Shown here: positions 53,901 to 62,342 of the stretch, piece after piece
Position numbering within the stretch: the stretch's first letter is position 1
Layout: every line of letters begins with the position of its first letter
Source of the DNA: Aradus depressus
Taxonomy: Eukaryota; Arthropoda; Insecta; Hemiptera; Aradidae
Direction: 5' to 3'
Assembly (NCBI GenBank): GCA_963662175.1
Contig: OY759226.1
Coordinates: 24,350,446 to 24,414,445, forward strand
DNA length: 64,000 bases
The notes under the pieces: generated by a model
Seen by the model: the letters and a program-made list of their open reading frames with translations, nothing else
The model's database searches: none
Told to the model about the DNA's origin: nothing
Translations under genes and position numbers: made by a program

Positions 53901-56900
53901 TTCTTCTTCTTGCCAATAAGAATGCCTCCCTCCTCTTTCTATCCAAGAAGAACGCCCTCCACATCCCCATAGCTTTGAAGAACGCCCTCCTTATCCTCCT
54001 AGCCATGAAGAACGCCCTCTTTATTCCCCTAGTCAAGAAAAATCCCCTCCTTATCCTCCTAGTGAAGAAAATTGCCCTCCTTATCCTCCTAGCCAAGAAG
54101 AACGCCCTCCTCATCCCCATGGCCAAGAAGAACGCTCTCTCTATTCCGTTTAACATAGGGGTATGCCTCTGTTCTCCCTCTAGCCGAATTTAGAACACAC
54201 AACTCCTCCCTTAAGCCAGTAATGTCTCCCTAACCCTATTAGCTAGTAACTATATAAAGATTCATCGCAGCTCTATTCTAATATTTTCTGTATTAATACT
54301 GCATCCTTTTAACGTTGGTTTGTATTTTAATGTGTCTTCAGGCTGGAGATGAGGTGAAGCACCTTCGTCAGATCGGCTCCGAAGTGGACACACTCCGCTC
54401 GCAACAAGCTGAAGCTCGCAAACTTCAGTCGGACACAGTGGAGCCAGCCGCCCGATCTGTAGAACATGCCCTCACTGTTGGTCGACAACTGGTGAACAGT
54501 GCCGGGCCGGGGGTGTCCACTGTCTGGCTTGCCACTTCCATGGAGGAGCTCTCTGCCAAACTGGGAGCACTCAATTCCAAGGTAACAACCACATTTTGTA
54601 TTGTCAAAGACTTCCATCACCGGCAAAGTACTTCCCCACCACGAATTAATCTAAGTTTTCGCACAAAAATCAATCGACCGCACGAAAAATCAATTGTTGA
54701 CTTATATATAGGTACGTCTGAATCCTCTTACACAATTTTGTATCGATACATTCATTACATCGATAGTTATTAGTCTGAGCCCTCCTTTCTTCCCTTTAGT
54801 TAATTTTGCTGAAAATTAACAAGTTAACAAGTGACGTCCTTACGGAAATTTGAATTAAAACTATGAAAATTAAATGCACAGTAACAGAAAGTTGTGCACA
54901 GTAAAAAATGTTCAGTAGAAAACATATTATTCACAGTAACAAAATTAATTCACATTTACAAGATTAAATTCAGAGTAATTAATTTATAACACGATTAAAA
55001 ACGTAAACGAATAGTAAAAAAAAGAAACTCATGGAACGAATAATATATTCACGCTAAATAAATAAAATGCTAGTAGAATAATATTTAACGTTTGGTAAAC
55101 AAGATGAAGGCAGAGTAAAAAGGTTAATAATATAGCCTCTTCGCAATTAGATATTTTTTTAATGCTCCCTCATGGGGTTTCTCTATATCAGGAGAACCTG
55201 CACTGTTTCACTAAAAGGACCGACGGGAGGGTTAACATTTTATTTCTTCGGATACACCAACTGGATTTACTTGGTAAACTTGTTTTTTGTACAGTGCATT
55301 TTAAATCTTACGTCTTCAATTTTTTTTTTACTGGGCATTCAAATTTTTTACCGAGTGTTCTGAAATTTCCTACTGCGCCTTATTAACCTTGTTATTTGAT
55401 TAAGTTACTAAGCAATATATTTTTAGTTATTGGGTTAAAATTTTATTTACGGTGCATTTATCATTTTGTACAGTGCCTTTAAATCCTAGCCGAATTAAAA
55501 TATAATATTTCATATCGATATGTTTTTCAGTTGAGTCCACTTCTCTGTTCCGTCCTCTTCCCTTTAAATGATTTTGCGGAAATTGATAGGTTTCATCGTG
55601 GCGAGGTTTAGGTATACACATCAAATTTCGTGTCGATACGTCCTAACAGAAGATACCGTGTTCATAGACCAACAGGACATTTTTGTTTTTAAATTTGGAA
55701 TCAGGGGGTCAGAAAGTTTGAAATGTCGTTGAAAATTCAACAGGGAATTAACATATGGTATATTATTAAGGGAATCACTGACAAAAGTATTTCTCATATA
55801 CCAAATATCTATAAATAAAACAAACTTATTTTTGAAATATTGTCTATTCCACTAAAGATATATATTCATATCCAAATATCTATCTCAACTTTTTTTTTCT
55901 CGCTCCTAGATGGTGGAGAGGACAAGACGTCTGGACTCTGCGCTGCTCCATTCTGGCAAGTTCCAGGAGGCTCTAGAAGGACTGGCGAGGTGGCTGGCAG
56001 ACACTGAAGAGATGGTCTCCAACCAACGACCACCCTCTTCAGACTACAATGTAGTCAAGGCACAGCTACAGGAACAGAAGGTAATAACATCTTTCAAAGA
56101 TTTACTATTGCCTATAAAACAAATGAAGAGTTTCATTGCGTTGTGTTCCTTTCGTAGCCATATTTTTTAAAATATTTTCATTATGGATATCAATCATCAA
56201 TCAGAAGACATTTTGTTCATTAATGAAATTCCATCCTCTCTAATGCTGGATGATGTAATGATGCCTGTGTTATGACTGTTTTGTTGTGTTGTTTCTTATC
56301 GCGCGATTAATATACATTTTATCATAACGTAGTGTCAGTAAATTGTAATGTTACCAAAGTGCGAACAATATAATTTATTTTTTTAATAATAATAAATAAC
56401 AATGATGGACAAATAATGAATAAAAATAGAATGTAAAAATCAAAATTTATATATATATACGAGTACATGTACACCTTCCGTGAAGAGGGCGCTGGTAGGT
56501 CAGGGGTAGCGTGCTTACTTACTGAGCGGGGAGAGGGGAAACTAACTTGAGCACCACGTCCTTCGGATGGGCCGTTAAGCGATGGTCCCGAGCCTGTAGT
56601 ATGTCGTAAAAAATTAGACAAAATTTTAATTGGTAGGCAAAATTTAGGTTTCCCATAGTACAGTAAAAGAGCGCTCTGGTAAAAGGCGATGTGACCTCGT
56701 AGTTGAAGCCTGGGCATGAGTCACAATAACTAACTACTTTCCGTGAAAAATTTGCGAATATATCACAAATTTTAATAACAGAAAAAAAAAGAGAAAATTA
56801 ATTCTAGTCTGATTTTTGTTTGATAGTCATTTAGTCTTACTTGCGCGGTTTTGAACGAATTTGAAGCTGCACATTTGAAGCCTTAGGATCTTTTAATCAT

Positions 56901-57126
56901 CCATTGTTTACATTGTTTTCTGTTAAGGGACTAGATCCGTGTAAATGTTGGATACTCTAGTTAGTTTGAATTTAAAAGTCAAAATCTATTGACAAACCTT
57001 TCTTCTGTTCGGTTATTACTTGAACAGTGCTGATATCTGACAAGTAAGGTGCCTCTGAACTTAATCCAGGTTATAGATTATTGGGGTAATGCACTTTTTT
57101 CTTAGTTCCCATTTGATCCTACTTAA

Positions 57127-57179
<53 letters not shown>

Positions 57180-60100
57180 TATTAGTTCCTGCTGAAGATG
57201 ATCAATGACCGTGAGGAATCACTTGCCTCTCTCACTCGCCTTGGTGAGGAGATGGAAGGTGACCGAGTCCTGGGCGAGTTGAGAGGACTCCGAGAGAGGT
57301 TTAACAACCTCTCCTCCAATAGTAAGGCTAGAATGGGCGCACTGGAGGCTGCCCTCGCTGCTGCCAAGGAAATGCAGGTACGGCTACTTTATTTGTAGAA
57401 ATATTTATTTATTTTCTGAATTTCATAATACATATATATATTTTGTTGGTGCTTTTATAAAATTAAAATAAAAATAATGTGAACTTGTTGAAGTTCTACT
57501 TAGTATTTGCAATACCGAAAGTACTCTCATATATTATATATATTTTGTGAAATATATACAACAAAAAAACATATTTTTTTATTAGGTGTTTCACAATATC
57601 TTTGTAAAAATGTTAAGGATTTTATAAAATAGGTGAAAAACAAAATATTTTTGAGATGTCGTTATTTGTTTATCTGTGAGATGATAAGAGGAGCTGCAGT
57701 TCACCATAACTTGATAGTTTAGCTTTTGTAATATTTTTTCCAAAGAAAGAGATGCACTCACGAGATAGTTGACTTATGTTACAATGTGCGCCCGGTGAGA
57801 GAGCCTTTGTGCCATCAACAATTGAAAATAGCTCAACCATCAGCGCGGTCTCCAGCCCTTAAAGAGAACGGCTGTACCTCAAATCATCGAAGCAATACTC
57901 CCAGTCTTTCTCAAGACCTATTGACCCCCGGTAATTCTCAGAACTACCAAGGGCGCCTCATGTAGCTGTATCAAGAATACATGGTCATGGATATTTGGAA
58001 AATTTATATATGTATTATATTGTCTGTTGTTCCTTAGGATAAACTGATTCCAGTGGTTGAATGGCTGGATCGTGCCGAGAAGAAAGTCAAAGACATGGAA
58101 CTGGTTCCTACAGATGAAGAGAAGATTCAACAGAGGATTCGCGAGCACGATGTGAGTTGTACCTTTTTATATAAATGTATCTCTTATTTTACTTTTCCAG
58201 GCATACGATGTATAGGGGCAGTTATGTAATCGGTCAGAGAGAAAAGTCATCGGCGAATCACCGGCAATGTACTTCCCCAGTACGAAAGAATCAATTATTT
58301 TTTTGCTCTCATTGGGATTTCTGAATCCTCATGCTAAATGTTGTGTCGATACATTCATTACATCGGCAGTTATTAGAGTTTTTGTGTTAATCCATCCTTC
58401 CCTTTGGCTGATTCAGCTGAAAATTAATAGGTGTCGTCCATATGGAGTTCTGGATACACATATTAAATTTTATGGCGACATATTCATTGTATCAGGAGTT
58501 ATCGTGTTCAGAGACACACACACAGACAGACTTTTGTTTTTCATTTTGGAAGTTGGGAGATTGTAGAACACGAAATAGAGTTGAAAACTAAACATCGAAT
58601 TTCTAACCGATTACATAATTTCCCCTATACTTCGTATATCTGAGGAAGTAAAAATGTCTGTGTATGTCTGTAAACACGATTACTTCGGATATATGAAATA
58701 TATTGAAACACAATTTTGTATGTGTATTCAGAACCTCATAAGGACGATGCCTGTTGATTTTCAGCCAAATTGCTCTAATAACTGTCAAAATGTAAGGAAA
58801 TATCGAAATGATATTTCATGTGAGAATTCTGAAGTCCCTGGAATAAGTTAACTAATGATTTTTAACCAAATCGGTGAAATTGATTCCAGAGGGAGAGTGG
58901 AAACATAGTTGATAGATTTGCGCTGGGGAAGTTTATTTCGGGTGTTTCGAGACAACTTTCTTGTCTTACAGTCAGGCTAATACTTGTTTCTCCCGTTTCC
59001 CTAGGCTCTACACTCAGAGATCCTCCGTAAGAAGCCTGCTTTCAGTGAACTGACCGAGGTAGGCAGTGAGCTGATGGCCCTGGTCGGCGAGGACGAAGCT
59101 GCCGGAGTCGCAGACAAAGTACAAGACTTGGCTGATAGGTAATTATTATTAATAACAATATTTTACTAGATATAATAATATGAAATGAAAATCTGCAGAA
59201 TGTAACTTGTCAGCTCTGTGCTCATTTCAAAGAGTACAGAGCTGACAAGTAACATTATATAATAAGTTATAATATAATAATTATAATAAAGTCATAATAT
59301 TATAATTAACATAACGTTATATATTAGTTAATAATAACGTTCCAAAAGTAAGGCTTGATGACACTTGAAAAGTACGAAATATGTTCTGAAAATTAGACTA
59401 AAAACGAAGTAAAAACATCAATTAAAAAATATAGATTATTCATTTATACTTTTTTACCTATAGTATAAGAAAATATTTTAATCCTACGAAAAAAATCCTA
59501 GATTGAGTTTTCAACGGATTTTCGCGGCGTTGTCTTTCTGTGTGTATGTGAATGAAATTTTGTGCGCGCTATAATTCAGAAACCGTTGTAGCTATGAACT
59601 TGAAATTTGAAATGAAGATGTTACATGTGCTTACTAAGATCGTATTAGATTTTGGCCAAAAGCGGATGAAAATTTATAGAGAAAATTGAAAGACATGTTT
59701 TATAAAATATGCGATTTACAAAAATAGATATAATTATATAATACTTCAAATTTTATATCGGATCCAGGCCTCAATTTGGACAAATCTGTCAATTTTCAGT
59801 GAAATCGGCCGAAGGGAAATGAGGAATCAATGAAAAAACCTAATAACATCAAAAGAAATGCGGAAACTTAGTTGATTATTTTTTTTTTTTTCTTCATGGG
59901 CTGTTGGTATGTCAGCAGCTAGAGTAGGCCTGTTGTATGCCCTGTTTCTGTTGGCCCCTACAGCAGTGGTGTATCTTTGATGAAGTCTAGGATTCTACTG
60001 CAGATTCCCTCCATTACCTGCTTTGATTCCGTTATGGCAGACCCGAAGCAGCAAAACATGCTGCTGTCTATCTAGTGCTTACACTGGCTTAGAATATAAA

Positions 60101-62297
60101 CCGGAGTTTCATTTTCAGCAGCAAAACATGCTGCTGTCTATCTAGTGCTTACACTGGCTTAGAATATAAACCGGAGTTTCATTTTCCTCACCATATTTCC
60201 TCCACAGAGGGCTTCTAGCGATGCCCATATTGTGTAGGTATTTGTTCATATGAGTCCTATGATCAGCCCTGTCATAGCTCTTAGATCCATTCTGCTCATA
60301 TTCCGGAGCTCTCGGCTTCTTTTCTCTGTGGGTTCCGCAACAAAGAGTTTTGTCTTTGCTTTTGGACCCCTTTTCAGAGCTGGGATGTGTTTCCTGGTCA
60401 GCCAACGTTTTATTGCCGCCCTTGTGGTGCTCTAAGAGATCCCGCAGAAGGGTTCCGGTCCTAGTTGCATATTCACTCTGCAAGTACATTTCCGTTGATT
60501 CAACTAACTTTTTTTTCTTTGTGTTAGATACTCCACATTGGTGGATGCTTCAGATAATGTCGGTCGCCTCTTGGAGTCATCTAGAGCTGGTCTGAGACAC
60601 TTGGTCCTTACCTACCAAGGACTTCAGGTACACATCAAGATGCATTATCAAAGAAACTATTTTCTGTAATTCTTTCTCTGTTGCGATGTCTACATTTTTC
60701 TTGTACTCGTGTCGTAGGGCTGGATGGAGGGTATGGAGGATCGACTGGGACGACACAAGGTTCTTGCAGTGCACACGGACAAACTGCTTGCTCAGATGGA
60801 GGACTTGGCTGTAAGTAGCATTTTGAAAGTTGAGAAATGTAGAAAGGCATTTAATGAAATGTTTTGAAAAAACGTCTAACTTTTCACAGATTTCATTTGT
60901 TATTGTTTTTGTGGTAGCCGGCTTTCAAGGTTGCTCAGGGATTCTACAAAAAACAACATAATTTAGTAAAAAAGGTATAAATTGTAATGACTTAAATAAA
61001 TACATAAAAATATTGGCTATATGCTCTAAAACGGATTGTTCATAACATTTGTAGATGGCCTGATGATGAGAACAATCTTGGAAGCCGGCTAGCACAAAAA
61101 AATAGTAATAAATGAATAAATAAAATCAGTGAGAGGTTAACAATTAACAAACATATCGTTCTGTAATATATTTAGACTTTGCCCATGCGAATGCCATGAA
61201 TATTCCATGTTTTTGAATATCTTATCAAACAAAATTGGTAATTCTTCATATAGATATGAATATATATCTAAATTCTAACTAATATTCAAATTATTTTCCA
61301 ACAAAGAACTTAGTTTTTATTCACTTAAGTTAACCAACCTAAGTAGTCTTACTTGAGAATCACATTATATAAATGAAGTTCGAAGGTTTTTTATTTGGGG
61401 AGTAAAAAAAAACTTTTAAGCACACCGTCCTTCGGATCGAGTGATGGTTACGAGTTTGTGGATGTCGTTAAAGACCCCTACCTCAGATAACTAGACCTGG
61501 TTAGGCAAAATGTAGTACTCCCATAGTAGAGTCGGTCTCAGGCGATATGACCTCGTTGTTAAAGCCCGGGCATGATTCGTAATAACTAATTAACTAGTAG
61601 ATATTGATTAAAATAATTGTTAACAAAATGTCTTTATTTTTTTTTAGGATTTAACAGAAGAAATCTCACAACATCAAACAGACGTTGATGGAACAGTTGA
61701 CGTTGGCTTGGAGCTGATGAAGCATATATCGAACGATGAAGCCATTCAGCTCAAAGAGAAACTTGATTCGCTACAGCGGCGATACAATGCGCTCACCACT
61801 CGAGGCGCAGATCTTCTCAAACAAGCACAAGTAACACAATCAGCATTTATTAAATAGGATTTTCCGAAAAATTTACTTCTAACCATTTTTGAGATATAAA
61901 ATAACTTAGGTTTTGGAATTTCTAAAATAGTGTTGATCTCCAAATATATTTTATTTTAATGTACCTGTATATTTTCCTCATTCTGGCATCTTCATAGTGT
62001 CGAAAAGTGATGCAACTCCGATGCGTGGCGAAATGAGCGTGACAACGTCTGAGTTGCGAGATAGCGAAAGTGTCAAGAATCAAATATATCAAATCATTTC
62101 AATAAAATTGTTGAACCTTGAAACAATTTAAAAACAATATAGAAAGAAAACATTCATAAGCATAATAGTTAAAAAACGAGTTTAATATTAATCTGTATAT
62201 ATCTAATAATAATATTGGATAACTAGGTTATCTGTATATACAGAAAGTAACAGCTGTACTATAATATAATATATATATTCTGTATTAGTAGTAACAG

Positions 62298-62342
<45 letters not shown>

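Noticed and set aside
53863..54193. Open frames of about 100 codons on both strands
   Set aside because: Produced by a 30-bp minisatellite; no splice sites or domain.
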